A stretch of 60,744 nucleotides of DNA from Nanobdellati archaeon (GCA_018304505.1 JAGVWA010000007.1:1-60744); one strand, 5' to 3'. Shown: positions 8,642 to 17,905, counted from the stretch's first letter. Numbers and translations are program-made. The notes: generated from the sequence alone by a model not told the origin.

Positions 8642-11600
8642 ATGCAATTGATAATAGCAGAGAAACCAATAGCTGCAAAGAGAATAGCAGACCTGCTAGG
8701 CGAAAACAAGCAAGTTGATAAAAACAAAGTCCCCTGCTACGAATTGTCAGACTCAATTGTGGTGCCGCTAAAAGGGCACGTCCTAAACGTTGACTTTCCA
8801 AAAGAGTATAACAACTGGCAGAATACGGAACTAGAGAAACTTATTGATGCCGAGCTGGTGTATGAGCCAACGCACAATGCCATCGTAAAAACAGTTTCTG
8901 ATTATGCAAAAAAAGCGGATTCCCTGGTTATAGCAACAGACTACGACCGCGAGGGCGAATCGATAGGCAACGAAGCAGTCAACATAGCAAAAAACGTAAA
9001 CAACTCCATCCAAGTAAAACGGGCCAAATTCTCTGCCCTCACAAAGCAGGAAATAGATGACGCATTCTCCAAACTATCAGAGTTCGACCACAACCTCGCG
9101 GACTCAGCAGACGCCCGACGTGAAATTGATCTTATATGGGGCGCGGCGCTTTCGCGATATATCTCAATAACATCGGGCCGACTTGGGAAAAACTTCCTCT
9201 CTGTCGGTAGGGTGCAGACCCCAACGTTGGCCATGTGTAATGAACGCGAAAAGGAAATCAAGAACTTCAAGCCCGAGCCGTACAGCGAAGTCATCCTTGG
9301 CTGTGAAAAAAACAGCAAGCCATTCACGGCAATTTACAAGGAAGAAAAATTGTTCGACAAACAAAAAGCGCAAGAGCTCATGAAACTAAAAGCAGATACA
9401 GCAATCGTCAAAGAAATCAAAGAAGCCACAATAACAAATCACGCGCCAACACCGTTTAACACCACTGAATTTTTGAGGGCAGCAAGCAACATCGGCATAT
9501 TGCCATCAAGGGCCCTGTCTATAGCCGAGTCGTTGTACATGCAGGGCTACATGTCATATCCCCGAACAGATAACACCCATTATCCGGAATCGCTAGACTT
9601 AACCGGCATACTAGACAAAATCGCTACTATAAAGCAGTTCCAGTATCTTGTTGAAAAGATCAAAAAGGAAAATCCGAAACTTGTGGCAACAAAAGGAAAG
9701 AAAAAAGCAACAGACCATCCGCCAATTCATCCGGTAGAAGCTGCAAAGCAGGAAAAGCTAGATCCGGCAGACTGGAAGATCTATGAGCTTGTCGTCAGGC
9801 GATTCCTATCAACGTTCGCAAAGGACGCAGAAACCAAAACCACAAAGGTCACGCTGGACTACGCGAACGAAGAATTCATAGCGCGCGGTAAAGAGACCGC
9901 AAAACTTGGTTGGCGCGAGTTCTATCCATACTCGAAAATCGAGGAAGTGAAACTGCCTGGATTAGAAAAGGGGGATGTCATCAAAGCATCTGGGCTGGAA
10001 AAAACAGAGAAAGAAACCAAGCCAAAACCGAGGTACACGCCTGCAAACCTAATCAAGATAATGGACGACGAAGGGTTAGGGACGAAATGCCTATCAGAAG
10101 ATGCTAAAATAATTATCCTAGGGGCAAATGGAGAGGAATTACGGGGGATAGGGGATGTTTTCAATTTTTCTCAGGACATATTAGTTGACTCTGGCCTAGA
10201 ACTTGCACTTAATGCGGGCGTCAGATGTAAGTCAAAAAAAGGGGATAAAATAGAGCCAGCAGACTTTGCATTTATCTCTAGGCGGCCATTGCAGGATAGT
10301 GAACAGATGCTGAGGGTAGTCTTCTCAGATGGAACCTGCTTATCATCAACAAAAGATCACCCCTTTTGTATCTATGATGGTGGAAATATTCTCTACAAAG
10401 AGCTATCACAATTAGGGCAAGGATCTAAAGTAGTTTCATCGATCAAGATGCCCCTGATTTCTACTGAAAAGATAGCTTTAGAGATAGGTGACATTAAGCT
10501 GGAGGATAAGGTCTATGTTAGCGGATGTATTTCCAATAGAGTTAAGGACTTAAGGGAAAAACAAAAACTAAGCCAGCATGCTTTTGCAGCAATGCATGGC
10601 ATGGATCAATCAAGTGTCAGTAATCTTGAAAATGGCTATGGGAAAATGAATGTGGTAACAGCCAAGAGACTAGGAATTGATTTCAGTGAAGTCACAGATT
10701 TAAACGGAAGATTTGTACTAAAAGATATTTTTCCTATGTACTATGATTCTCGCTTAGTCCGAATACTTGCACAACTCAAGGGGGATGGTTCACTTGATGA
10801 GGAAAAACTAAGGAAAGAAAATTGTTATGATGTAAGATATCACAACACTGACTTGAATCTGTTGAACCAGTTTGTTCAAGATGTGTGTGATTTGTTTGGC
10901 ATAAATCTGAAAATCATTAATTTGGGGCGCAAACATCCGCACCACAAAACAAGATATTACATCAAAGTGCCTGCTCTTTTAGGAAGATTGCTTTACAAGA
11001 TAACAGACAAAGGAATTCTTAATGAAATCCCTCCTTCGTTGTATGTTTACTATATCGGGGGAATGTTTGATGATGAGGGGTGGGCAGGCATATCAGAATC
11101 TAAGTTGTTCATATCAAACACGGACCATGGGCTGCTCAGAGATTTACAAATAATGCTAGCGACATTAGGAATTAAATCCTCAATAGACCTTAAGCAGCAC
11201 AAGCTGCATGTTAGATCAAGGAAAGATTTAATGAGGTTTCTTCGCCAAGTGCCATTCATAAAAGTAGCCAAAAAACAAAGATTGTCGACTGTATTAAATG
11301 AAAAATATAATTACTCAAAAAACAAGTCAGTGAACATGGTATTGAAACAGGTCCTATCATTTATTTCATTAAAAGGAGAAGCGACAGCAAGAGAAATTGC
11401 AGATGAATTAAAAATATCTAGGGTCACATCCATCAAAAAAATAAATGAGCTCTTATCAGAGGGTTTAATTTCTAAAAAGGTTTATGGTAATAACAAAGAT
11501 GTCCAGAGGGTAATTAAGTATGCTTGTAATGAAAATAATGGAAACATATACTCACTAATTGGAGAAACAATAATAACCCCTGATCTGGCCACAAAGACAA

Positions 11601-12466
11601 TCAACTATATTGAAGAGATAGGGTATGATGGACCTGTTTTTGATTTAACAGTAAGTCCACTAAACCCAAATTTTGTGGCAGCTAATGGTGTAGTAGTACA
11701 TAATTCTACCAGAGCAGGTATCATTCAAAAATTAATGGAGCGCGGTTACATAGAGGGCAAGCAAAACTACACGGTGAGTAACGTTGGCTCATCACTCACA
11801 GATACGCTGCAGGAGTACGCGGGGGAACTGTCATTACCAAAGTTCACTGCAGAGCTGGAGCAAGAAATGGATAAAATCGAGCAGGGGCAGAAGACAAAAG
11901 ATGAAGTTGTACAGGAATCAAGGCAAATGCTTCGCCACATCTTAAAGCATCTGAAAGAAAACGAGGAAAAGATTAGGGAGAAAATGCGAGGAGCCAAGTT
12001 TGAGGACAACGTCCTTGGAGTGTGCCCAAAATGCGCATCTAACTTAATCATGATCAGGACCCGCAGGGGCACACGTTTTGTCGGTTGTACAGGCTACCAG
12101 GAAAAAGGCTGTGACGTGTCATTTCCATTGCCGGCTAAGGGCTTCATAACCAACCTGCACAAGGACTGCCCGGATTGCAGCCTGCCCGTGATTTCAGTCC
12201 GCTACGCGGGTAGGCGGCCATTTAACATGTGCATCAACCACAAATGTGTCAGCAAGGCAGACTGGGGCAAAAACAAAAAAACAGAAACAGAAAAAGAACA
12301 GAACAAGGACGGCTCAGGTAGCAAAACACCCGCGAAAAAAGCCACAAAGAAAGCACCTGCGAGGAAAGCACTTGCAAAGAAAACAACAGCCAAAAAAGCA
12401 ACAAAGCGCCCAACATCGAAAAAGAGCCCAACGCCGAAGAAGCAGGCTGCAGTGCCAAACGAATGA
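8642..12466 (+). CDS. topA: DNA topoisomerase I (type IA), intein-containing precursor
   Basis: A precursor of 1274 residues; removing the intein (residues 483-1021) leaves a 735-residue enzyme. The N-terminal Toprim domain shows L-I-I-A-E-K-P and the acidic T-D-Y-D-R-E-G-E motif. The catalytic tyrosine is Tyr306 in MSYPRTDN. The intein interrupts the conserved E-G-L-G-T-K / S-T-R-A-G-I-I junction. After it come two C-terminal zinc-ribbon-like modules (C-P-x-C ... G-C; C-P-x-C ... C-x4-C). A Lys/Ala/Pro-rich tail of about 45 residues, rich in AKK and PAKK units like histone H1 tails, closes the protein. The enzyme relaxes negative supercoils by transient single-strand cleavage. A dedicated TATA box lies 21-29 nt upstream. 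Confidence 0.95.
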   Translation: MQLIIAEKPIAAKRIADLLGENKQVDKNKVPCYELSDSIVVPLKGHVLNVDFPKEYNNWQNTELEKLIDAELVYEPTHNAIVKTVSDYAKKADSLVIATDYDREGESIGNEAVNIAKNVNNSIQVKRAKFSALTKQEIDDAFSKLSEFDHNLADSADARREIDLIWGAALSRYISITSGRLGKNFLSVGRVQTPTLAMCNEREKEIKNFKPEPYSEVILGCEKNSKPFTAIYKEEKLFDKQKAQELMKLKADTAIVKEIKEATITNHAPTPFNTTEFLRAASNIGILPSRALSIAESLYMQGYMSYPRTDNTHYPESLDLTGILDKIATIKQFQYLVEKIKKENPKLVATKGKKKATDHPPIHPVEAAKQEKLDPADWKIYELVVRRFLSTFAKDAETKTTKVTLDYANEEFIARGKETAKLGWREFYPYSKIEEVKLPGLEKGDVIKASGLEKTEKETKPKPRYTPANLIKIMDDEGLGTKCLSEDAKIIILGANGEELRGIGDVFNFSQDILVDSGLELALNAGVRCKSKKGDKIEPADFAFISRRPLQDSEQMLRVVFSDGTCLSSTKDHPFCIYDGGNILYKELSQLGQGSKVVSSIKMPLISTEKIALEIGDIKLEDKVYVSGCISNRVKDLREKQKLSQHAFAAMHGMDQSSVSNLENGYGKMNVVTAKRLGIDFSEVTDLNGRFVLKDIFPMYYDSRLVRILAQLKGDGSLDEEKLRKENCYDVRYHNTDLNLLNQFVQDVCDLFGINLKIINLGRKHPHHKTRYYIKVPALLGRLLYKITDKGILNEIPPSLYVYYIGGMFDDEGWAGISESKLFISNTDHGLLRDLQIMLATLGIKSSIDLKQHKLHVRSRKDLMRFLRQVPFIKVAKKQRLSTVLNEKYNYSKNKSVNMVLKQVLSFISLKGEATAREIADELKISRVTSIKKINELLSEGLISKKVYGNNKDVQRVIKYACNENNGNIYSLIGETIITPDLATKTINYIEEIGYDGPVFDLTVSPLNPNFVAANGVVVHNSTRAGIIQKLMERGYIEGKQNYTVSNVGSSLTDTLQEYAGELSLPKFTAELEQEMDKIEQGQKTKDEVVQESRQMLRHILKHLKENEEKIREKMRGAKFEDNVLGVCPKCASNLIMIRTRRGTRFVGCTGYQEKGCDVSFPLPAKGFITNLHKDCPDCSLPVISVRYAGRRPFNMCINHKCVSKADWGKNKKTETEKEQNKDGSGSKTPAKKATKKAPARKALAKKTTAKKATKRPTSKKSPTPKKQAAVPNE
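10088..11704 (+). mobile_element. Intein in topoisomerase I with LAGLIDADG endonuclease and HTH modules
   Basis: The 539-residue intein begins with Cys (CLSEDAKI) and ends V-V-V-H-N before Ser+1 of STRAGI. Block B is visible as S-T-K-D-H-P-F. The DOD homing endonuclease motifs are L-A-Q-L-K-G-D-G-S-L and I-G-G-M-F-D-D-E-G-W, both retaining the acidic residues. The C-terminal splicing block contains V-F-D-L-T-V. Two extra DNA-binding-like modules are present. One is an XRE-type helix-turn-helix (nt ~10535-10685; L-R-E-K-Q-K-L-S-Q and S-S-V-S-N-L-E-N-G-Y). The other is a winged helix (nt ~11345-11530; A-R-E-I-A-D-E-L-K-I-S-R). The insert is visibly more AT-rich than the exteins, consistent with horizontal entry. 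Splicing and endonuclease residues look intact, so both activities are plausible. Confidence 0.93.
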
Positions 12467-12495
12467 TTTAATACTACTTGCGCATTTGTAAACCC

Positions 12496-14385
12496 ATGAA
12501 AGGCCAGGGCGCGCTCGAATACCTGATTTTGCTTGCAGGGGTCCTTGCAGTAGCAGGGCTTGCCGTACTCTTTTTAACAAGCACTGCACAGACTGCCGCC
12601 GGGTCGCAAGTCAGGGCGCTGTGCAACATTGCAAAGCAGGAATGCAACAGCGCGCGTCTAGTTACGCCGCTTCTCGATTGCAGGAACCTATGCCAGCAGA
12701 GATGCACAGACCCGCGCACGGGGGTAGAGCCAGAGAATAACCTGATAGCGTGGTGCAACGGCGAGGTCGGCATTGAGCAGGTGGGCGCGGCGCTCACCGA
12801 GGGTTCTGAAGAACCGCTAGGCATGGTTGATGGAAACGGCATTGAAATGGTTTTTGTACTAGCCGACATAGACGATGACGGGGTGGAAGAGCGCGTAGAG
12901 GACAAGCGTAATCTTATCAACAACACTTATTTTGACGGCTATGAAACGTACATTGATAACGACGGCAGTTCGAGGGTATCAAGATACGTTGACGGTGATG
13001 GTGACGGCTTAATAGACCTTCTGATAGACACAGACCTCGATGATTGGATGACTCCGGAAATTTACTGGGACCCGGATGACAATATAATTACTCAAGTTAC
13101 AAAGCAAGATGAAAACAATTATTTAATAGATACCGATAATGATGGAAACCCAGACAGGATTTTCACATTCGGCAAGGTTAAATATGATACACGGAGGATG
13201 GGTTTTTTAGATCTTTTTTTCACAGAAGATCAAGATAGGTACCTTAAAACATGTGAAAGTATCCCAAATACTGATCCGTTAACATGTGCAAAAGAGGCAA
13301 CACTATGGTTTTCCCGCATTGGGGGAAACACCATTCTTTTTGAACCCTTTGACCTTGACATTCGTGATGATCCTAAAATAAAAATGGGGGTTTGGACAGG
13401 CGATTTCAATGTTGTGGAAAAAACAAAGAATAAAGAACAAATAAAAGAATACGTTGATTATGCACATTCTCTTGGGTTAGAAGTGTGGATAATCATGAGG
13501 GCTTTCGAAAATTCATACTGGCTGAAATCTCATCCTGAAGACAAGGAGCAGACATATTGGGAGAGAATTCAAGACCCTGCATTTGAAAGCCTAACGCAAC
13601 AGCAGCAGCAATTAGTTGAACCTGCTGATTTCGTGACGCCTGGTAGCGATGAGTATTGGGATGAAATGAAACGTAGGATCCAAATTCTTTTCACGGACTT
13701 TGAATTCGATGGCCTGCGCTATGATTATATAAGGTATCCATATTATCACTTGCCGGGCTTGAGGGGAGAACTCTATGACGTGGGCTACAATCAGAAGGTC
13801 ATTGACAAGTACATTTCTGAATTCGCAGATGAACCAGAGGAACACAATCCACTTACCAGCTCGGCTGAAAGGACATCTGGTTCATGGGTCCAATTCAGGA
13901 GACGCCTCGTCGGCGATCGCGTAGCTGAGATGACGCAACTGGTTGAGCAAATAACCAGCGACAGGGTCACGAGCGAAAAAACCAAAACCAATGCATACGT
14001 TCATATAAGAACCCAGTTCTTCCCGTCCCCGATGTATATCTCAACATGGGGTGTCGAAAGCATGGACCAGGACATCAATGGCCACTGGTCCACTCCGTTT
14101 ATTCCATTCTACAGCGAGAACATTCTTTATCAGCAGGGCGGCACTGCGAAAAACAGGTACATTGACATGCAGGGCATTAACGATGAGTGCAAAACATCAA
14201 GAGCGGCGTGCCCAGCAGAATTCCATAGCGGCTTCATTGAGTACCTGCTGCCGCAAACATGGGACGACCCGGGAATTGAATTGTATGAATGGGGTAGGGT
14301 ACAGGCGCCAGGAACTGACGAGTTTAATGCCATCGCACGAAACATACTCCCGTTTCGGGAAGTGCTTGAAGATTATGGCGTATAG
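12496..14385 (+). CDS. Secreted glycoside-hydrolase-like (GHL10-type) protein with class III signal and Ca-binding loops
   Basis: A 629-residue protein from the ATG at 12496, chosen because MKGQGALEYLILLAG is a textbook class III (pilin-like) signal; an in-frame start at 12478 would add six residues before it. A Cys-rich module (Cx6Cx11Cx3Cx3C, nt 12622-12726) follows. Next are three Asp-rich EF-hand/dockerin-like loops (DIDDDGVEE, DGDGDGLID, DTDNDGNPD). The C-terminal ~400 residues look like a TIM-barrel glycosidase of the GHL10/DUF187 kind: a G-G-N-T-I-L-F strand, H-S-L-G-L-E-V-W-I near the middle and F-D-G-L-R-Y-D-Y-I-R-Y-P. It is probably a cell-surface polysaccharide-acting enzyme (inference). 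The middle (nt ~13080-13600) is more AT-rich than both ends. Confidence 0.75.
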   Translation: MKGQGALEYLILLAGVLAVAGLAVLFLTSTAQTAAGSQVRALCNIAKQECNSARLVTPLLDCRNLCQQRCTDPRTGVEPENNLIAWCNGEVGIEQVGAALTEGSEEPLGMVDGNGIEMVFVLADIDDDGVEERVEDKRNLINNTYFDGYETYIDNDGSSRVSRYVDGDGDGLIDLLIDTDLDDWMTPEIYWDPDDNIITQVTKQDENNYLIDTDNDGNPDRIFTFGKVKYDTRRMGFLDLFFTEDQDRYLKTCESIPNTDPLTCAKEATLWFSRIGGNTILFEPFDLDIRDDPKIKMGVWTGDFNVVEKTKNKEQIKEYVDYAHSLGLEVWIIMRAFENSYWLKSHPEDKEQTYWERIQDPAFESLTQQQQQLVEPADFVTPGSDEYWDEMKRRIQILFTDFEFDGLRYDYIRYPYYHLPGLRGELYDVGYNQKVIDKYISEFADEPEEHNPLTSSAERTSGSWVQFRRRLVGDRVAEMTQLVEQITSDRVTSEKTKTNAYVHIRTQFFPSPMYISTWGVESMDQDINGHWSTPFIPFYSENILYQQGGTAKNRYIDMQGINDECKTSRAACPAEFHSGFIEYLLPQTWDDPGIELYEWGRVQAPGTDEFNAIARNILPFREVLEDYGV

Positions 14386-14449
14386 TGCGTCATCGTGGCG
14401 TGTGGCATGCATGAATACGTTTAAAAATCACAAAAAGCAAAAACAAGTT

Positions 14450-15091
14450 ATGAAGTACAAGGCAATAGTTTTCGACATGGACGGCGTGCTGGTTGACGAA
14501 AGGTCATCTTGGATGAAAGCGCACAGGTATTTCGGTGTATGCAATGACAATAATTGGGACGCGTTTAACAACGGCCAGATAGATTATGACGAATTCATGA
14601 GGCGGGACATAGGCCTATGGACGAAAAATCAAAAGCCTGTGCACCTGAGTCAAATTCACAGGGCCCTTATGCCGGTGAAGTACATACAGGGCGCTGAAGA
14701 AACCGTGTCGCGGCTTGCAAGGAACTACGGGCTGTGCATTGTAAGCGGAGGCATCGACTTGATGGCCAACCATGTTGGAATGCAACTTGGTATCGCAACT
14801 GTCTACGCAAACGGTATTGAGGCAGACGAAAAAGGCTACATAACCGGCGAAGGGATTTCGCGCGTACAGCTTTACAAAAAAGAGCGGGTGCTGCATGACT
14901 ACTGCGAAAGAAACCAAATATCGCCTGAAGAAACGATAGCGGTCGCGGACAGCCGATACGACAAGGAAATCCTAGAAGCCGCAGGCCTCGGAATCGCGTT
15001 CAACCCCCACGATGACGAAATAAGAAAAGCAGCAGACATAGTTGTGGAATCAAACAACCTCAAGGATCTTTTAAAGCACGTGAAGTGTTGA
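14450..15091 (+). CDS. HAD-superfamily phosphatase (phosphoserine-phosphatase-like)
   Basis: A 213-residue protein. HAD motif I is F-D-M-D-G-V-L-V near the N-terminus, motif II is I-V-S-G-G-I, and motif IV is V-A-D-S-R-Y-D. The cap is short and helical. This arrangement is usual for SerB-like or PHP-type small phosphatases; the substrate cannot be read from sequence. The ATG at 14450 is the only start that places motif I at residue ~8. The frame is open further upstream but overlaps the previous gene. It ends three bases before the NFACT-R gene, so the two are probably co-transcribed. Confidence 0.85.
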   Translation: MKYKAIVFDMDGVLVDERSSWMKAHRYFGVCNDNNWDAFNNGQIDYDEFMRRDIGLWTKNQKPVHLSQIHRALMPVKYIQGAEETVSRLARNYGLCIVSGGIDLMANHVGMQLGIATVYANGIEADEKGYITGEGISRVQLYKKERVLHDYCERNQISPEETIAVADSRYDKEILEAAGLGIAFNPHDDEIRKAADIVVESNNLKDLLKHVKC

Positions 15092-15094
15092 CAA

Positions 15095-15886
15095 ATGAAA
15101 ATAAAACTCGACCCCAAGAAATCGGCGCAGGAAAACGCGGCCATGTATTACGAAAAAGCGAAGAAGATCAAGGCCAAAATTCCCGGGTTGGAGACGGCAA
15201 TCGAGCAGACAAAAGCGCAGCTGGAAAAGGAAAGGCAAAGGCACGCAGCGAAGCTTGAGGAGAAGCCCGAAAAGCGCATCGAGAGAAAAAAAGAATGGTA
15301 CGAGAACTTTCATTATTTTTTCACAAGCCGCGGCAAGCTGGTTATCGGCGGCAAGGAAGCGAAACAAAACCAGCTCGTTGTCAAGACACACATGGAACCT
15401 CAGGACCTATACTTACACGCAGACGTCACAGGCGCGTCATCAATGGTGATGAAGCAGGGGCAGCAAGCATCGCAAGATGAGAAACAAGAAGCCGCAACCT
15501 TTGCAGCCTCGTTCTCGAGGGCGTGGCAAAACCAGAGAGGGGCCGCAGACGTGTTTTTCGTAAAACCCGGGCAGGTAAAGACTGCGGCCAAGGCCGGAGA
15601 ATATTTGGCGAAGGGCGCCTTCGTAATCAGGGGCGACAGGGAATACTTCAGCAAAACAGAACTCCGCTTGGCGATTTCCTATGTTGGCGACAAACTTGTC
15701 ATTGCGCCCGAAAACGCTATAAAGAAGCACACTTCAGCATACCTTATCATCACGCCAGGGGATGGGACAAAGAATGACGCTGCTAAGCTCATTTTCAAGA
15801 AACTCAAGGAAATGTTTCCGCAGGCCCAGTTCGACATCGACTGGCTGCTGCAGCTGCTCCCGAACGGCGGAAGCTATATAAAATAG
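15095..15886 (+). CDS. Stand-alone NFACT-R domain protein (RqcH/Tae2-related)
   Basis: A 263-residue protein. Residues ~1-70 form a charged coiled coil (ERKKEWYENF at its end). Residues ~70-220 match the NFACT-R (DUF814) domain: F-F-T-S-R-G-K-L-V-I-G-G-K, then Q-N-Q-L-V-V-K, D-L-Y-L-H-A-D-V-T-G-A-S-S, and A-A-D-V-F-F-V-K-P-G-Q-V. The NFACT-N and helix-hairpin-helix portions of full-length RqcH are absent. Full-length relatives bind stalled 60S/50S-peptidyl-tRNA complexes and add C-terminal tails. A solo domain could act as an RNA-binding cofactor (inference). Start by ATG with the previous stop four bases upstream; the stop is TAG. Confidence 0.85.
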   Translation: MKIKLDPKKSAQENAAMYYEKAKKIKAKIPGLETAIEQTKAQLEKERQRHAAKLEEKPEKRIERKKEWYENFHYFFTSRGKLVIGGKEAKQNQLVVKTHMEPQDLYLHADVTGASSMVMKQGQQASQDEKQEAATFAASFSRAWQNQRGAADVFFVKPGQVKTAAKAGEYLAKGAFVIRGDREYFSKTELRLAISYVGDKLVIAPENAIKKHTSAYLIITPGDGTKNDAAKLIFKKLKEMFPQAQFDIDWLLQLLPNGGSYIK

Positions 15887-15930
15887 GTTAGTCTAATAAG
15901 GTCAAAGCGGAAGAAATTTGAGCTGAAGAA

Positions 15931-17241
15931 ATGGACATAAAAAACATCCTTATTGGGCTGGCCGCAGCGCCGACAATCGCGGTTGCTGGTGCCCTCGTAA
16001 ACGAGGCGATAACAGGGACTTTCTTCGACACGGCCACATTCCTGATCGCCATCTTGTTCGGTATTGTTATCGCGGTGGCACTCATTATCGGCTACCCGAA
16101 GACCCAAAAGACGAAGCAGCCAAAGCAATTCTCGAAATTCATTGCAGGCGCAATCGTTTTTGGTTTCATACTAATTCCGTACATGCAGTTCTTTGTAGGC
16201 CAGATCAACATCTTCTTCGTTGATCCGCCAGAGTTTAGGCCAAGCGTTGACGTGCCGCAAATCAGGGTGCAGATCGACTCTATTGACATGACAAATGACC
16301 AAGGCCAGGCAGTGAACGTGTTGCCGCAGACCCAAGTGCACACGTTAGTTCCGGGTGGCAACAAGGTCAACATAGGGGCGCTCAACATTCCTGCTGGCAA
16401 CTATAACAAAATCGGCGTGAGGATAGGAATAATCGAGGTGGACATAAACATTGACACAAACATCGAGGCAGACCTAATTTACAATGACGTCAAGGAGCTC
16501 TTGCCGCCACAGGCAACTGCTGACATTGTCAAGCCGATCATAAAGGACCGAACAAAGGCCATGTTCGAGTCTGGAACCATCGTGCAAATGATACAACAGC
16601 AAGCTGGGGGAATGGCAAGCGTCAAAAAATCAGCAGTTGTCGGAGACGTGGTGCAAATGACACTCGCGTTGAACGCTCCGCTTATCGAATTCCCAGTCAT
16701 GATTCCATACCCTGTAGGCAGAGGCGGCCCCGACATTGTTTTTGACGTTGTCTTAAATGAGATCGGATTCCCGACAGACATAAAACCCCAGATAACATTG
16801 CCCCCAGGAGCGCCTGAAATCCCACTGCCGGACATAATGAGCTATGTAAGGCAAGGCATGCAGCCGCCGACGCAAATCGGGCCAAGCAAGGAGCAAATAC
16901 TTCAATACTTCAGCGAGGGCTCGGCGCAGGCTGAAGAAATAAAGCGGCAGGCAATTGCCAGCGCGACACAACAAGCATTGGCACAGGGCGCAACGCAAGA
17001 ACAGATAGATCAAGTACTTGCAGCATGCAGTGACGTTCCAGATCCGGCGTCATGCGCGCAATCATATATCACTGGATTTATTCCAGAAGGCGCGGATGCT
17101 GAAGCAGCAGCTGCCGGGGCAGAACAAGCAGCCGCAGGTGCACAGGCGCAGGCAATCGGCGAGGCCCAAAAAATCGCAGCAGTGACAGCAGCTTGCCAGT
17201 CTGCCCCCGATCCAGAAGCGTGCATCCAGCAGAGCGTATAG
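15931..17241 (+). CDS. Membrane-anchored protein with extracytoplasmic domain, unknown function
   Basis: A 436-residue protein. Three hydrophobic segments in the first ~90 residues (residues ~8-28, 34-52, 68-90) anchor it. The following region contains P-A-G-N-Y-N-K-I-G-V-R, reminiscent of DUF4382-type beta domains, though the match is weak. The last ~120 residues are Ala/Gln-rich and probably helical. They contain two similar Cys-pair segments, AACSDVPDPASCAQ and ACQSAPDPEACIQ, each C-x-(D/A)-x-P-D-P-x-x-C. This looks like an internal repeat that could form disulfides. The stop is TAG. No family is confidently recognised. Confidence 0.65.
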   Translation: MDIKNILIGLAAAPTIAVAGALVNEAITGTFFDTATFLIAILFGIVIAVALIIGYPKTQKTKQPKQFSKFIAGAIVFGFILIPYMQFFVGQINIFFVDPPEFRPSVDVPQIRVQIDSIDMTNDQGQAVNVLPQTQVHTLVPGGNKVNIGALNIPAGNYNKIGVRIGIIEVDINIDTNIEADLIYNDVKELLPPQATADIVKPIIKDRTKAMFESGTIVQMIQQQAGGMASVKKSAVVGDVVQMTLALNAPLIEFPVMIPYPVGRGGPDIVFDVVLNEIGFPTDIKPQITLPPGAPEIPLPDIMSYVRQGMQPPTQIGPSKEQILQYFSEGSAQAEEIKRQAIASATQQALAQGATQEQIDQVLAACSDVPDPASCAQSYITGFIPEGADAEAAAAGAEQAAAGAQAQAIGEAQKIAAVTAACQSAPDPEACIQQSV

Positions 17242-17275
17242 CAGGGTTTAAAGCAGGAGCTTATAAAGGAAGGCT

Positions 17276-17896
17276 TTAATGCGGGCAGTCGCATGAAAAC
17301 AGCTTAGGGTCCTTCTCGTTCTTCGGTAGAGTGACATGCGCACCGTCTGCGTTGATGTGTGGCTCTGCACACACAAAAATCTCGCGCTTGCCGCGCAGCA
17401 GGCCAATTATGTTTTTTTCCATAGGGTAAACCGCATTCAGTATCTCTGCAGCTTCCAGGTCATCAAACACAATTAAGTAAGTAGGAATCGGAATCGCGCC
17501 GCCTTGCCCAAGTAGAATTTCTTCGGCGTTGTGGTACTCTGCCCTATGCGTTTTCCCTTTCACAGTGAGGATGAACTTCAACGTGTACTCGTACTCTTCT
17601 ATAATAGGGATCTGCGGCATTTGCTTCTGTGGCTTATAAGAATAAAATTCGTGGAATCCCTCGGAGTCAGCGGGCGCATTGGGCATTGGCCATGGCTTCA
17701 TGGAAACCTTTATTTCGTAGTCTTCCAAAACCGCTGGCAGGTAGAGGAACTCAAGGACATGCAGGGCTTCGTTGGGTGAGAAAACCTCCAAGTAAACCTT
17801 GTCGTTTTCCTTTTTGGCAAAGAATGTCCTCCAAACTTCCGCGGGCCGCCCACCTATCGATATTCTTGCATTATCTGTTTCAATGAACCTTGCCAT
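17276..17896 (-). CDS. Conserved-looking hypothetical protein, unknown function
   Basis: A 206-residue soluble protein with mixed alpha/beta character and no signal peptide or membrane segment. It starts MARFIETDNARISIGG. A Cys/His cluster lies at the extreme C-terminus (F-S-C-D-C-P-H) and could bind a metal. It lies directly downstream of RadB on the same strand, nine bases apart, so the two are probably one transcription unit. No family is recognised. Confidence 0.6.
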   Translation of the reverse strand: MARFIETDNARISIGGRPAEVWRTFFAKKENDKVYLEVFSPNEALHVLEFLYLPAVLEDYEIKVSMKPWPMPNAPADSEGFHEFYSYKPQKQMPQIPIIEEYEYTLKFILTVKGKTHRAEYHNAEEILLGQGGAIPIPTYLIVFDDLEAAEILNAVYPMEKNIIGLLRGKREIFVCAEPHINADGAHVTLPKNEKDPKLFSCDCPH

Positions 17897-17905
17897 AATT
17901 CATCA

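Noticed and set aside
4813-17241. General reassignment of TAG to an amino acid
   Set aside because: Several well-defined genes (RFC, glycosidase-like, NFACT-R, the 436-residue protein) end at the family-typical length with TAG, so TAG is an ordinary stop here.
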